64,000 nt of DNA from Elusimicrobiota bacterium (lineage in GTDB: Bacteria > Elusimicrobiota > Elusimicrobia > UBA1565 > UBA9628): assembly GCA_016218575.1 (NCBI GenBank), contig JACRDN010000019.1, forward strand, positions 487,234 to 551,233, written 5' to 3'. The notes beneath the pieces are model-generated. The model made no database searches. It saw nothing but the letters and a program-made list of their open reading frames with translations, and was not told where the DNA came from. Below are positions 24,129-32,615 of the stretch, one piece after another. The translations under genes were made by a program, and so were the position numbers. Each line of letters opens with the position of its first letter. Positions within the stretch are counted from its first letter, which is position 1.

Positions 24129-25129
24129 TTTCCAGGAGCTTTACGGCGATTCGTCTGGGCGCTCTGTCGGGCTTCATCGGACTCGTACTGGCTCTGGGGT
24201 TCGCAGCCGGGACGCGGTCCGAGCCGGCGAAGTCCCCTTCGACTCGGACGCTGGAGCTTGCCGAGACCGTCCGCTTGAGCCTTCCCCCGGGAAAGCGAAC
24301 CGCTCGGCTTTGGATTCCACGGCTGCCCAGCGATGCCTTCCAGACCGCCAAGCTGGTCGAGGTCGACTCGCCCTGGCCCCATCGGGTGAGCGCGGACTCC
24401 GAATTCAAGAATCCCCTGCTCTATTTTGAGTCCAAATCCGCGGGGCCCGCGACGGTGGAGATCAAGCTCCGGTATCGCGTCACCCGGAGGGAGCAGAGCG
24501 GTCCCCAACCGGAGGCGGAGCCGCTCCCCCCCATTTTTCTGAAGCCCCGCGGTTTGGTCGTGATCGACGATGAGGTCCGCCGCATAGCCCGCGAGGCGAC
24601 GCGAGGCCTTCAGGACCCCCTTGAGAAGGCGCGGGCGCTCTTTCGTTCGGTGCTCGGCCGGATGAGCTACGACACCAGCGGCGAGGGCTGGGGCCGGGGC
24701 GACGTGGTCTATGCCTGCAGGGTGGGCAAGGGCAACTGCACGGACTTCCACTCCCTCTTCATCGCTCTCGCTCTAGCCGAGGGCATTCCCGCCAGATTCA
24801 AGATGGGCTATCCCCTGCCCGAGGCGGCCGAAGGTCCGGTGCTCAAACCCTACCACTGTTGGGCCGAGTTCCACGTCGCGGGCAGGGGCTGGCTCCCCGT
24901 GGACATCTCCGAGGCCTGGAAGAACCCGGCCAAGGCTGACTATTACTTCGGCAGCCTGGACCCGAACCGGGTCCTGGTCTCGACCGGCCGGGAGATCCGC
25001 CTCCCCGGACAGAAGGGACGGCCGTTGAATTACATGATCCGTCCCTACGCGGAAATCGGAGGGAAGCCCTTCCACGAGATCGAGTTCAAACGCCGTTACA
25101 AAGACATCAAAGGAGGAGAGAGAACATGA
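24119..25129 (+). CDS. Transglutaminase-like cysteine peptidase-fold protein, secreted or membrane-anchored
   Basis: 336 aa. One hydrophobic segment near 12-31 (RLGALSGFIGLVLALGFAAG) acts as signal or anchor. A beta-rich middle is followed by the transglutaminase core: GKGNCTDFHSLFIALALAEG (Cys nucleophile near 203), PYHCWAEFHVAGRGWLPVDI (His near 243, Asp near 258). The triad Cys-His-Asp is intact. Such proteins cleave or cross-link peptides in the envelope. The ATG at 24119 has GAGGCCGG close upstream. The stop overlaps the next gene (ATGA). It belongs to a plus-strand group with the porin and a His-rich protein. Confidence 0.85.
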   Translation: MHLVSRSFTAIRLGALSGFIGLVLALGFAAGTRSEPAKSPSTRTLELAETVRLSLPPGKRTARLWIPRLPSDAFQTAKLVEVDSPWPHRVSADSEFKNPLLYFESKSAGPATVEIKLRYRVTRREQSGPQPEAEPLPPIFLKPRGLVVIDDEVRRIAREATRGLQDPLEKARALFRSVLGRMSYDTSGEGWGRGDVVYACRVGKGNCTDFHSLFIALALAEGIPARFKMGYPLPEAAEGPVLKPYHCWAEFHVAGRGWLPVDISEAWKNPAKADYYFGSLDPNRVLVSTGREIRLPGQKGRPLNYMIRPYAEIGGKPFHEIEFKRRYKDIKGGERT

Positions 25130-25653
25130 AGAAAATGATACCGGCACTGGCGCTTGGTTTGGCGCTGGCTTCAGCCGCCGCGTCGCGGGCGGGCGAGCAT
25201 CCCAAGGAGCATCCAAGCGCGCCAAGCGGGACTGTCGAATCGGCTCCGGCCGGTGAGCATCCCAAGGGCCACGAGCACCCGGTCGGGTCGAAGGCGTGGA
25301 CCAAGGCGATGAACAAGGAGTTCACCAAGGCCGTCGAGGATCACGTCGCCCAACGGTCCGCGGCCGAAGGGGGCGCCTTCAAAATCCAGGACGAGAAGCT
25401 GGGCAAGGAGTGGGCGCTCAAGCTCATCGGGGTCCACAAGAAGCGGGTCGTCCATCTGGGCGACCAGCGTTTCTTCGCCTGCGCCGACTTCAAGACGGTC
25501 GAGAAAGGGAAGAAGGACAAGCTGGACCTCGACTTCTACGCCAGCAAGACTCCGGAGGGCTGGAAGATCGACAAGACCGTGATCCATAAGGTCAACGGCA
25601 AGCCGCGCTACACCTACAACGAGAAAAACAAGATGGTGCTGATGAGGGACTAG
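25126..25653 (+). CDS. His-rich secreted protein, unassigned (175 aa)
   Basis: Signal peptide about 1-22 (ASAAASRAG), then a His/Pro/Glu-rich stretch (GEHPKEHPSAP, GEHPKGHEHPVG, residues 23-55) that could bind metal ions. A compact alpha/beta part follows (AWTKAMNKEFTKAVEDHV, WALKLIGVHKKRVVHLGDQR, FACADFKTVEKGKKDKLDLD, FYASKTPEGWKIDKTVIHKV). The second half reads like a stand-alone domain with a conserved Cys (FFACADF). No firm family. The start is preceded by GGAGGAGAGAAC and overlaps the transglutaminase stop. The gene is followed by a strong hairpin. A periplasmic metal-binding role is suggested by composition only. Confidence 0.75.
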   Translation: MKKMIPALALGLALASAAASRAGEHPKEHPSAPSGTVESAPAGEHPKGHEHPVGSKAWTKAMNKEFTKAVEDHVAQRSAAEGGAFKIQDEKLGKEWALKLIGVHKKRVVHLGDQRFFACADFKTVEKGKKDKLDLDFYASKTPEGWKIDKTVIHKVNGKPRYTYNEKNKMVLMRD

Positions 25654-25752
25654 GCCGGGCTCGGTAGCTCGCCCGGCACAGCGCCAGAGGAGAACGGCTG
25701 GGCGCTAGCCGCCGGCCCAGGAGGCCTCCCCCGGAGCGTTCCGGGGGAGGCC
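25654..25752 (+). terminator. Two GC-rich hairpins after the His-rich protein gene
   Basis: A first stem pairs 25654-25660 with 25671-25677 (GCCGGGC/GCCCGGC). A second, 13-bp perfect stem pairs 25723-25735 with 25740-25752 around GCGT. No T run follows, so it may act with Rho or protect the 3' end. The remaining bases to 25838 hold only the ribosome site of the next gene. Confidence 0.5.
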
Positions 25753-25838
25753 CTGGGGAGCGGAACAGTTGGAGAAAGACATCGCCGCTATTCTAGCGAG
25801 AAGAAATTCCTGACGAAATTGACGAAGGAGGTCCGGTC

Positions 25839-28094
25839 ATGAAGCATCCCAACGCGGCAAAGCGAAGTTGCGGCCTTCTCGTCGGGGCCTTGATGACCAC
25901 TGTGGTATGCGATGCCGCCGCTCCCCAGCGCAAGCCCAACCGGTTGGCCGGGGAGAAGAGCCCGTATCTCCTCCAGCACGCCTACAACCCCGTGGACTGG
26001 TATCCCTGGGGCGAGGCCGCCTTCGCCAAGGCCCGCAAGGAGAACAAGCCGATCTTCTTTTCCATCGGCTACTCCACCTGCCACTGGTGCCACGTGATGG
26101 AGAAAGAGTCCTTCTCCAACCCCGAGATCGCGGCGGTGATGAACAAGTCCTTCGTCTCGATCAAGGTGGACCGGGAGGAGCGTCCGGACGTCGACGAGAT
26201 CTACATGAGCGCGGCCAGCGGCGCCGGCTGGGGCGGAGGCTGGCCCCTGTCCCTGTGGCTGACTCCCGAGCTCAAGCCGTTTTTCGGCGGCACCTATTTC
26301 CCTCCCGAGTCGATGTACGGCCGTCCGGGCTTTAAGCAGATACTCCAGCGGGTCGCGCAGGTATGGGCGACCAAGCGCGAGGATGTCCGGTCGGACGCCG
26401 AGAGGGTGGTCAAGGCCCTCGGGCGCTACGTCCTGGTCGAGGGGCGCGGCGGGCCCTTGGACCCCGCGGCCCTGACGAGCGCCTTCGAGGGCTACAAGGA
26501 CAGCTTCGTCTCTTCCAAGGGCGGCTTCGGCGGAGCCCCGAAGTTTCCCATGCCGGTCAACCAGAACTTCCTGCTGCGCTACTATGCCCGGTCCAAGGAC
26601 AAGAAAGCCCTCGACATGGTCGTGCACACGCTCAAGGAGATGGCCAAGGGCGGCATATACGACCAAGTCGGCGGCGGGTTCCATCGCTACTCGACCGACG
26701 CCCAATGGCATATCCCCCACTTTGAGAAGATGCTCTACGACAACGCCCAACTTGCGGCGAACTACATCGACGCCTACCAGGTCACCAAGGACGAGGGCTT
26801 CGCCCACGTCGCGCGCGAGACTTTGGAGTACGTGCGGCGCGACATGACGCATCCCGAGGGCGGCTTCTACTCGGCCGAGGACGCCGACAGCCTGCCGCCG
26901 GAACTCGCGGGCAAGGTGGACGACGTGGGTCACGAGCACCGCTCCGAGGGCGCGTTCTACCTCTGGTCCAAGGACGAGGTCCACCAGGTCCTTGGCAAGG
27001 AGGCCGCCGAGCTGTTCAGCTACCGCTACGGCGTCGAGCCGAACGGCAACGCCGAGTCGGACCCCCATGGCGACTTCAAGGGCAAGAACATCCTATTCGC
27101 CGCCAGAACGATCCCCGAGACGGCCCGCAAATTCGGCAAGTCCGAGGCGGAGGCCGAGGGCCTCCTGCGGGGGGCCAGAGCCAAGCTACTCGAAGTCCGC
27201 GCCAAGCGGCCTCGTCCGCACCTCGACGACAAGGTCCTCTCAGACTGGAACGGCCTCATGATCTCGGCCTTCGCTCGGGCGGCTCAGGTCTTGGACGACC
27301 CCGGCTACCTCCGGGCCGCCGAGAAGTCCGCGCGCTTCATCCGGACCCGGCTCTACGATGAGAAGCAGAACCGCCTATACCGTCGCTGGCGGGAAGGCGA
27401 GAGGAAGGTCTCAGGTCTGGCGATCGACTACGTCCTGCTGACACAGGGACTCATCGACCTCTATGAGGCGTCCCTCGACGCGGACTGGCTGCGCTGGGCG
27501 GTTCGGCTCTCGGAGGCGCAGCTCAAGGTCTTCTATGACGCCGGGAAGGGCGGCTTCTATCAGACCGCGCCCGGCTACGACAAGAACCTGCTGTTGCGCT
27601 CCATGGACGACTCGGACAACGTGATTCCGGCGGCGAGCTCGGTGGCGGCGTTGAACTTTCTCAGGCTCGCGCAGTTCACCGGCCGCAAGGACTTCCGGCA
27701 AGCCGCGGATAAGACCTTGACTCGCTTCGGGGCGCAGATGAAGCAGCAGCCGCGCTCGCTGCCGCAGATGCTGGCGGCGCTCGATTATGCCCTCGGAAAG
27801 CCGAAGCAGATCATCATCGCCGGCGTCCCGGACGCGCCGGACACCCGGAGGATGCTGCGCGAGGTGCACGAGCGGTTCCTGCCGCACAAGATACTCATGC
27901 TCGTCGGGGAAGGCGGAGACCGCGAGACCTTGATGAGGTGGCTGCCGTTCCTCAAAGGCGTCACCCCGATCAAGGGCAAGGCGACGGCCTACGTGTGCGT
28001 CGATTACGCGTGCGAGCTGCCGACCAACGACCTGCCGACTTTCCAGGCGATCCTGGACGGCAAGACCGCGGTTCCCCCAAGCAAGGGTCCGTGA
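25839..28094 (+). CDS. Thioredoxin-domain protein of the DUF255 (YyaL/SPATA20) family
   Basis: 751 aa. It may carry a signal peptide (about 1-27), after which the DUF255 thioredoxin-like domain begins: [40 protein letters not shown] (CHWC active motif), [19 protein letters not shown] and [20 protein letters not shown]. The C-terminal 500 residues form the alpha/alpha-toroid typical of the family ([40 protein letters not shown]). Full length for the family. The biochemical role is unsettled; a redox or nucleoside-sugar epimerase-like function has been suggested for relatives. It starts at an ATG with GGAGGTCC upstream and overlaps the next gene (GTGA). Confidence 0.92.
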   Translation: MKHPNAAKRSCGLLVGALMTTVVCDAAAPQRKPNRLAGEKSPYLLQHAYNPVDWYPWGEAAFAKARKENKPIFFSIGYSTCHWCHVMEKESFSNPEIAAVMNKSFVSIKVDREERPDVDEIYMSAASGAGWGGGWPLSLWLTPELKPFFGGTYFPPESMYGRPGFKQILQRVAQVWATKREDVRSDAERVVKALGRYVLVEGRGGPLDPAALTSAFEGYKDSFVSSKGGFGGAPKFPMPVNQNFLLRYYARSKDKKALDMVVHTLKEMAKGGIYDQVGGGFHRYSTDAQWHIPHFEKMLYDNAQLAANYIDAYQVTKDEGFAHVARETLEYVRRDMTHPEGGFYSAEDADSLPPELAGKVDDVGHEHRSEGAFYLWSKDEVHQVLGKEAAELFSYRYGVEPNGNAESDPHGDFKGKNILFAARTIPETARKFGKSEAEAEGLLRGARAKLLEVRAKRPRPHLDDKVLSDWNGLMISAFARAAQVLDDPGYLRAAEKSARFIRTRLYDEKQNRLYRRWREGERKVSGLAIDYVLLTQGLIDLYEASLDADWLRWAVRLSEAQLKVFYDAGKGGFYQTAPGYDKNLLLRSMDDSDNVIPAASSVAALNFLRLAQFTGRKDFRQAADKTLTRFGAQMKQQPRSLPQMLAALDYALGKPKQIIIAGVPDAPDTRRMLREVHERFLPHKILMLVGEGGDRETLMRWLPFLKGVTPIKGKATAYVCVDYACELPTNDLPTFQAILDGKTAVPPSKGP

Positions 28095-28648
28095 ACACGC
28101 CCAGCCACGTCTTGATCGGCTGCGCCGCCGTCGGCAGCCGCCCGGCCCGCCGTTTCTGGCCGGCGTTGCTCGGCGGGGCCTTGCCCGATGCGCCCATCTA
28201 TCTGTTCTATGCCTACGAGAAGCTGATCCTGCGGGCGCCTGAGCTTCGGATATGGCGCCAGGATTACTTCGCCTCGCCTGTTCAACCTGTTCTCGACGCG
28301 CTGCATTCTTTCCCGTTGATCCTGGGCGCGCTCGCCGTGGCTCTGGCCGCGCGCAGCGAAGTCCTCAAATGGTTCTCCCTGAGTCTGCTGCTGCACGCCT
28401 GCACGGACTTCCCCTTGCATCACGATGACGCGCACCGCCAGTTCTTCCCGTTCAGCGATTATCGTTTCGCGAGCCCCGTTTCCTATTGGGACCCGCGCCA
28501 CTACGGCGCCTGGGGCGGCGGCATTGAACTGGCCGTGACGGCCGTCGCGGTGGCGGTCCTGCTGCGCCGGCATAAGAACGCTCGCATTCGCACGCTGTGG
28601 GCAGCAATCTGGCTCCTCAATGTCGTGCCGTTTCTTTATTGGGGATGA
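28091..28648 (+). CDS. DUF457/YdjM-like integral membrane protein
   Basis: 185 aa from a GTG at 28091 that overlaps the DUF255 stop. It has [12 protein letters not shown] with an early His, [17 protein letters not shown] (the PD motif of membrane-bound metal-dependent hydrolases), [20 protein letters not shown] (HxxxDxxxHHDD-like metal site) and about four hydrophobic segments. This fits the DUF457/LexA-regulated YdjM class or a related cell-surface zinc protein, though similarity is by motif only. The stop lies 15 bp from the stop of the convergent outer-membrane protein gene. No terminator is visible between. Confidence 0.65.
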   Translation: MNTPSHVLIGCAAVGSRPARRFWPALLGGALPDAPIYLFYAYEKLILRAPELRIWRQDYFASPVQPVLDALHSFPLILGALAVALAARSEVLKWFSLSLLLHACTDFPLHHDDAHRQFFPFSDYRFASPVSYWDPRHYGAWGGGIELAVTAVAVAVLLRRHKNARIRTLWAAIWLLNVVPFLYWG

Positions 28649-28663
28649 CAGGTCTTGGAGGGT

Positions 28664-29557
28664 TCAAAACCAGAGGCGAAAGCTGCCTAACAGGCGGTAG
28701 TCCGTCCTTAGAGCGGTCCCGTTGAGGCTTTGCACGGCCGGCAATTGCGCCGCAAACTCGAACACGGCCCTTTTGGTGACCCATTGCAGTCCGGGCGTCA
28801 GGAACAACTGGTAGCCGCCTGAGTCGCCGTCCGTGACGCCGCCCGCCTCGTTCTTCGCCTGGTAGACGTTGTTGGCTTCCAGGACCCCGTAAAGGTAGTT
28901 GGGCAGGCCCTCCGCCTGCAATACCCTGGGCCAAATGCGATACTGTAGGGAAACGTTCTGCTCCAGCGCATCGCCGAACTTGAAGTCATCGGCCTTTGTG
29001 TTTCTCCGGTAGGAGATATCCGCATCCGCCTGAAAGGCGAGCCACTGGCCGGTCCACACCGTGCCGAACATGGGATCGTAGGACCCCGATCCAAGCTGCA
29101 CGGAGGGCGGCAGGACGCCGAGGGCGTCGGATTCGGTGTTTCTGCCGCTCGGCCACTTTAGTCCGGCGAAGACCGCTCCGCGGGTGGTCTGTCCGGAGCT
29201 GCTGCGCGCAAAGATCTCGTATCGGCCGACGGTCATGATGTCTCCCAGCCCGGAAGCTCGCCGGACGGCGCCGGTCGACTTGATCGCCAGCCTTTTGTCC
29301 ATGTACGGGAACACGCCCATCAGCGCCAGCTTGGAGCTGACCCCGTAAACCAGCACGGAGGGAACCGCCGCGACATCCATTTCCCGGCCCATGGGAGAAG
29401 GGTCGTTATGCATTCTCATCCAAACTCCCTGCCCGCGAAAGAGCATTCCTCCCTCATGCACGGGAAGGGCGGTGTTGAAGCTGATGGGCGCGGCCTCAAG
29501 GGGCGGGACGGGGATGGCCAGTAGGGATAGGGAGAGCAGAATCCGCGCCGTTTTCAT
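28664..29557 (-). CDS. Outer-membrane beta-barrel protein of the metal operon
   Basis: 297 aa with a signal peptide (about 1-22, PPLEAAP), beta-strands (KLALMGVFPYMDKRLAIKST, GLGDIMTVGRYEIFARSSSG, VFEFAAQLPAVQSL) and a C-terminal aromatic (LGSFRLWF). It resembles the heavy-metal or phenol-degradation transporter-like barrels often placed after Mer or Cop genes. It is the last gene of the operon that starts at merR, and its ATG overlaps the NHL-HMA stop (ATGA). A passage for metal or a structural role in efflux is inferred. Confidence 0.7.
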   Translation of the reverse strand: MKTARILLSLSLLAIPVPPLEAAPISFNTALPVHEGGMLFRGQGVWMRMHNDPSPMGREMDVAAVPSVLVYGVSSKLALMGVFPYMDKRLAIKSTGAVRRASGLGDIMTVGRYEIFARSSSGQTTRGAVFAGLKWPSGRNTESDALGVLPPSVQLGSGSYDPMFGTVWTGQWLAFQADADISYRRNTKADDFKFGDALEQNVSLQYRIWPRVLQAEGLPNYLYGVLEANNVYQAKNEAGGVTDGDSGGYQLFLTPGLQWVTKRAVFEFAAQLPAVQSLNGTALRTDYRLLGSFRLWF

Positions 29558-30774
29558 GGGTGCGCCTTACGGACGGGCGACATTTCCTTGAGTTCCGTGG
29601 CCTTGAACCCGGCCTTCTCCACGGCCTTGCGAACCTCATCGAAGGAAACGGTCTTGCCCGGCTCCAGATCCAGTATCGCCGTGCCCTGACCCAGGTTCAC
29701 GCGGGCGGAGCGCACGCCGGCAAGCCGGCCCAGGTGTTTCTCTATGCCGTAGGCGCAGAAGGGGCAGGCCATGCCTTCGATCCGCACCAGTACATCCCCG
29801 GAAACATGCTCGGCGGCAGGAGGCTCTGGGGCTTGCCGGCCCGCGCCAGCGGCCTCGGAGGCTCCAAGGCCCAGGACCAGGATGCGGTCATTGGCGGTGT
29901 CGGCCGCAAAGATGCGTCCTCGCGGTCCGGCGGCGATATGGGTCGGGGAGTAGACGTTGGGACGCCTGTCGTCTGCCGGCCTCCATTCGCCTTCAAAGTC
30001 TCCCTTGGCTCCCAGCAAGACGACGCGTTTGTTGGCTGAGTCCGCAACGTGGATGTCGCCGCGGGCGTCTACCGCGACGCCGCTGGGCACATGTAAAGCG
30101 CCGCGTGAGAAGAAGCGCTTCCAGGCGGAGCCCCATATTTCCAGGGACCGTCCGTCCGGCGCGACCCTCTGGATCCGATGGTTGTAGGCGTCAGCTACGA
30201 CCAGATTGCCTGAGTTATCAAAATCCAAATCCGTGGGATAAGTAAATTCGCCTTTGCCGCGCCCCTTCTTACCGATGGACTTGAGCCACTTGCCTTTGGA
30301 GTCGAAGGCCTGGATGCGGTGGTTGTAGAAGTCGGCCACGTAGACATTTCCTGCCTTATCCACCGCGACCCCGGCAGGCGAACGGAATTGGCTGTTTCCC
30401 TCTCCCGGCTCTCCCCAGCCGTAAAGGCGCTTGCCGTCCGGGGAAAAAGCCTCGACGCGGTCCGCCTCGTAGTCGCACACATAGAGCGTCCCTTCGACGC
30501 TGATCGCTATATCCACGGGTTTTTTGAACGTATCCGACCCGCCGAACTCCGCAAGGAATTTACCTTCCGGCGAGAGCTTCTGCACTCGGCGGTTGCGCGA
30601 ATCGGCCACGTAGACGTTTCCTTGCGCGTCTACTCCAACCCCCATGGGCTCCCTGAATTGCGCAGGGCCGGCGCCGCTCGTCCCCCACGCGGCTATGAGG
30701 CTATAGCCCGGAACAGCGGCTCTGGCGGTCGCCATGGAGACTGCAAGGAAAACAAGCGCCAGCATCATTCTCAT
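29554..30774 (-). CDS. Secreted NHL beta-propeller protein with C-terminal HMA metal-binding domain
   Basis: 406 aa from the ATG at 30774. A GTG further upstream (30810) overlaps the thioredoxin-like gene. A signal peptide (ending ATARA) precedes about six NHL repeats, each with a GVAVDxxGNVYVADxxNHRI-like core (for example GNVYVADSRNRRVQKL, GNVYVADFYNHRIQAF). After a linker (AGRQAPEPPAAEHVSGD) comes an HMA domain with GMACPFCAYGIEKH (MxCxxC) and the family pattern VRSARVNLGQGTAILD. NHL propellers usually bind ligands or proteins. The HMA part binds a soft metal such as Cu, Hg or Cd. The fusion suggests a periplasmic metal sensor or carrier. Confidence 0.85.
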   Translation of the reverse strand: MRMMLALVFLAVSMATARAAVPGYSLIAAWGTSGAGPAQFREPMGVGVDAQGNVYVADSRNRRVQKLSPEGKFLAEFGGSDTFKKPVDIAISVEGTLYVCDYEADRVEAFSPDGKRLYGWGEPGEGNSQFRSPAGVAVDKAGNVYVADFYNHRIQAFDSKGKWLKSIGKKGRGKGEFTYPTDLDFDNSGNLVVADAYNHRIQRVAPDGRSLEIWGSAWKRFFSRGALHVPSGVAVDARGDIHVADSANKRVVLLGAKGDFEGEWRPADDRRPNVYSPTHIAAGPRGRIFAADTANDRILVLGLGASEAAGAGRQAPEPPAAEHVSGDVLVRIEGMACPFCAYGIEKHLGRLAGVRSARVNLGQGTAILDLEPGKTVSFDEVRKAVEKAGFKATELKEMSPVRKAHP

Positions 30775-30793
30775 ATAGTCCAGACCTAAGTCT

Positions 30794-31066
30794 TTAACTG
30801 AGTCCAACACCGGCGGCCTTCAGCGCCTCCGCCGTCAACTGACCTTGACGGCAACAGTCCAATAGACGCCCGTCCACCGCGACCGCCGGGACCCGCTTGA
30901 TACCGTATTCCTTTGCCTTGGTCCGGCATTCGTTGGTGGAGCACCCCTTATTAAGGTCATAGACCACGACATCACAGCTCGGACAGGCCAGCGACTTGAC
31001 GGTCTTGACCGCGTCCTCGCAGACCGGACAGCCCGCGGTGAACACCTCGACATTTCTTTTAGCCAT
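30794..31066 (-). CDS. Small thioredoxin/glutaredoxin-like protein
   Basis: 90 aa. The thioredoxin-fold opening VEVFTAGCPVCEDAVKTVKS carries a CPVC active pair near 13-16. A second CPSC follows (29-32), then GCSTNECRTKAKEYGIKRVP with the cis-Pro, and a CC pair (LLDCC). High Cys content suggests binding or reduction of thiophilic metal. It overlaps the metallochaperone gene by 8 bp. It has no signal peptide and is therefore cytoplasmic. Confidence 0.8.
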   Translation of the reverse strand: MAKRNVEVFTAGCPVCEDAVKTVKSLACPSCDVVVYDLNKGCSTNECRTKAKEYGIKRVPAVAVDGRLLDCCRQGQLTAEALKAAGVGLS

Positions 31067-31538
31067 GACTTTTCACCTCCTCTTGAATCTTCTTGATCGC
31101 TCCGGCCACGTTGCCGAGGCAGCACGCTCCCTGCGGGTTCTTGCGCTCGCAGGCGCAGCGGCCCTCGGCGATTCCCTTCTTGATTCGCTCCGGGATATCG
31201 GTCTTGCCTCTCTCCGCCAGGTCCTGTCGGAGATCGCCGCGCTTGAAGTCGAAGCAATAGCAGACGGGCACCTGATCTCCCCCGTCCTTTATCGTCACTG
31301 GCAGAATCGTCTGGCTTTTGCGGACGACGAATCCGCTCGGGTTGCAGTAGACCGCTTCGCAGGCCGGGTTGAGGCAGAACGTGGCGTCGTCGCCGATGGC
31401 CGCTCTCAAGGGCTGAGGGACGTGATGATCCAAGGTCAAAGCCGCCACCTTGCGCCCGGCGTTGCCGCAGAGGGGGCACGGACAAGCCGTCGTCCCGATG
31501 TGGCAGCACTCTTCGTGGTTAGGAGCGCGGCTTTCCAT
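31059..31538 (-). CDS. Iron-sulfur cluster-binding metallochaperone, CopZ-N-like
   Basis: 159 aa with many Cys. The first half is a zinc-ribbon-like unit (CPCPLCGNAGRKV, CLNPACEAVYCNPSG). The second half has VPVCYCFDFKRGDL and GRCACERKNPQGACCLGNV. This CYC-F ... C-C ... CC arrangement is that of the [2Fe-2S] domain in Archaeoglobus CopZ and of proteins named iron-sulfur cluster-binding metallochaperones. It lacks the extra HMA domain of CopZ, but the upstream MerT fusion and the NHL fusion supply one. It overlaps the merT gene by 20 bp. Confidence 0.82.
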   Translation of the reverse strand: MESRAPNHEECCHIGTTACPCPLCGNAGRKVAALTLDHHVPQPLRAAIGDDATFCLNPACEAVYCNPSGFVVRKSQTILPVTIKDGGDQVPVCYCFDFKRGDLRQDLAERGKTDIPERIKKGIAEGRCACERKNPQGACCLGNVAGAIKKIQEEVKSHG

Positions 31539-32121
31539 GAGCCCCTCCCTCCAGAATTTCGGCCTTGTAGCCGGCGGCGGCTACTGCCTTGAGCACAGCC
31601 TGGGGATCGGCCTTGCCGTTCGTGGCTACCCGAGCCTGTTGGCTGTCGAAATCCACGCTGGCGGAGTAGACTCCGGGGACCTTCTCCACCGACTTCTTGA
31701 TCGCCACGGTGCAGGCCGCGCAGTCCATGCCCGAAACCCTGAGACTGATCACCTGGGCGTCCGCCGGAGCGGCGACAGACCCTCCGTTGAGCACCCAGGC
31801 GGACCAGTTGGGAAAAGTCGCCACGCCCAAAGTCATGACCGTTACGGCCCAGAGCGTGGCCTTCACCGTGCGGCTGCCGGATCGCAGCTCACAGTCGCCA
31901 TCCGCGCAGGCGACCGGCCGCTTCCTGTATGCCTGGTAGAAACCGGCGGCGAGGACCAGTCCCGTCAGGGCAAGAAACAGCGGCCGGTACTGGGAGAGAC
32001 CCGCGGCCAAACCCAGGCTGCCAAGACCCAGGCCGGTCACGATCAGCGGGCCGACGCAGCAAATTGAGGCCAAGCCCGCTGAAGCCAGGGCAACGGCTCC
32101 GACAATGACTCTATTGTTCAT
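31519..32121 (-). CDS. merT: MerT-type mercuric transporter fused to a MerP-like HMA domain
   Basis: 200 aa from the ATG at 32121 with a strong GGGGGAGGAAATCGCC. The N-terminal 110 residues match MerT: GLASICCVGPLIVTGLGLGS with the CC pair in the first helix, and a second pair region VACADGDC in the cytoplasmic loop, with three to four helices. The C-terminal 70 residues form an HMA domain: SLRVSGMDCAACTVAIKKSV with the GMDCAAC metal motif. It takes up Hg2+ (or a similar ion) to the cytoplasm. Known MerTP fusions have this layout. It starts 11 bp inside merR. Confidence 0.88.
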   Translation of the reverse strand: MNNRVIVGAVALASAGLASICCVGPLIVTGLGLGSLGLAAGLSQYRPLFLALTGLVLAAGFYQAYRKRPVACADGDCELRSGSRTVKATLWAVTVMTLGVATFPNWSAWVLNGGSVAAPADAQVISLRVSGMDCAACTVAIKKSVEKVPGVYSASVDFDSQQARVATNGKADPQAVLKAVAAAGYKAEILEGGAHGKPRS

Positions 32122-32536
32122 GGCGATTTCCTCCCCCATCTTCAAGACTGTCCAGGATCGGGCAGCGATTGGTCGTCGCCCTAGCCGAGCATGTCCGAAT
32201 GAGCCGTTCGAGCACCCTCTCCATCGCGCCAAGCCCCGCGATCTTGTCCTGCACGATCTTGAGTCGTGCCTGGGCCTGACCTTTGACCTTGCCGCACTGG
32301 ATCTTGCGGCCGATGCGCAGGCGCAGGAGCTTGGCGATCTCGTCAAGGGAGAAGCCGAGGTTTTGGGCATTCCTGATGAAACGAAGCTTCCTGACGGCCT
32401 CCTTGCCGTATAGCCTATAGCCTGAGTCCCGGTGGCCGTCTGGAAACAAGAGTCCGCGGCGCTCATAGTAGCGGACCGTTTGAACGTTGACCCCGGCCTG
32501 CTTGGCCACCCTGCCTATAGTCAATCTTCCATCCAT
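32111..32536 (-). CDS. merR: MerR-family regulator with the Hg(II)-type cysteine triad
   Basis: 141 aa. The N-terminal winged helix has LTIGRVAKQAGVNVQTVRYY and YERRGLLFPDGHRDSGYRLY. A dimerisation helix follows. Cys81, Cys116 and Cys125 have the same spacing as Cys82, Cys117 and Cys126 of Tn501 MerR, the three Hg(II) ligands. Hg(II) or another thiophilic ion is therefore the probable inducer. It is the first gene of the operon, transcribed in the same direction as its targets, and is autoregulated through the operator at 32554-32585. Confidence 0.9.
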   Translation of the reverse strand: MDGRLTIGRVAKQAGVNVQTVRYYERRGLLFPDGHRDSGYRLYGKEAVRKLRFIRNAQNLGFSLDEIAKLLRLRIGRKIQCGKVKGQAQARLKIVQDKIAGLGAMERVLERLIRTCSARATTNRCPILDSLEDGGGNRHEQ

Positions 32537-32553
32537 GGCAATCCCTCAATCAC

Positions 32554-32585
32554 AGTATAGACCCTATACCTAAGTATAGAGTCAA
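32554..32585 (-). promoter_or_regulatory. MerR-type promoter/operator with 20-bp spacer
   Basis: On the minus strand the -35 box TTGACT (32580-32585) and the -10 box TATACT (32554-32559) are 20 bp apart, longer than the usual 17 and typical of MerR targets. The spacer contains the palindrome CTATACTTAGGTATAG (32564-32579), to which MerR would bind and which it would twist. The -10 box is only about 18 bases from the merR ATG, so the leader is very short. Confidence 0.82.
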
Positions 32586-32615
32586 GGGGATTTGTTACTG
32601 GAAACTGAGGGGATG

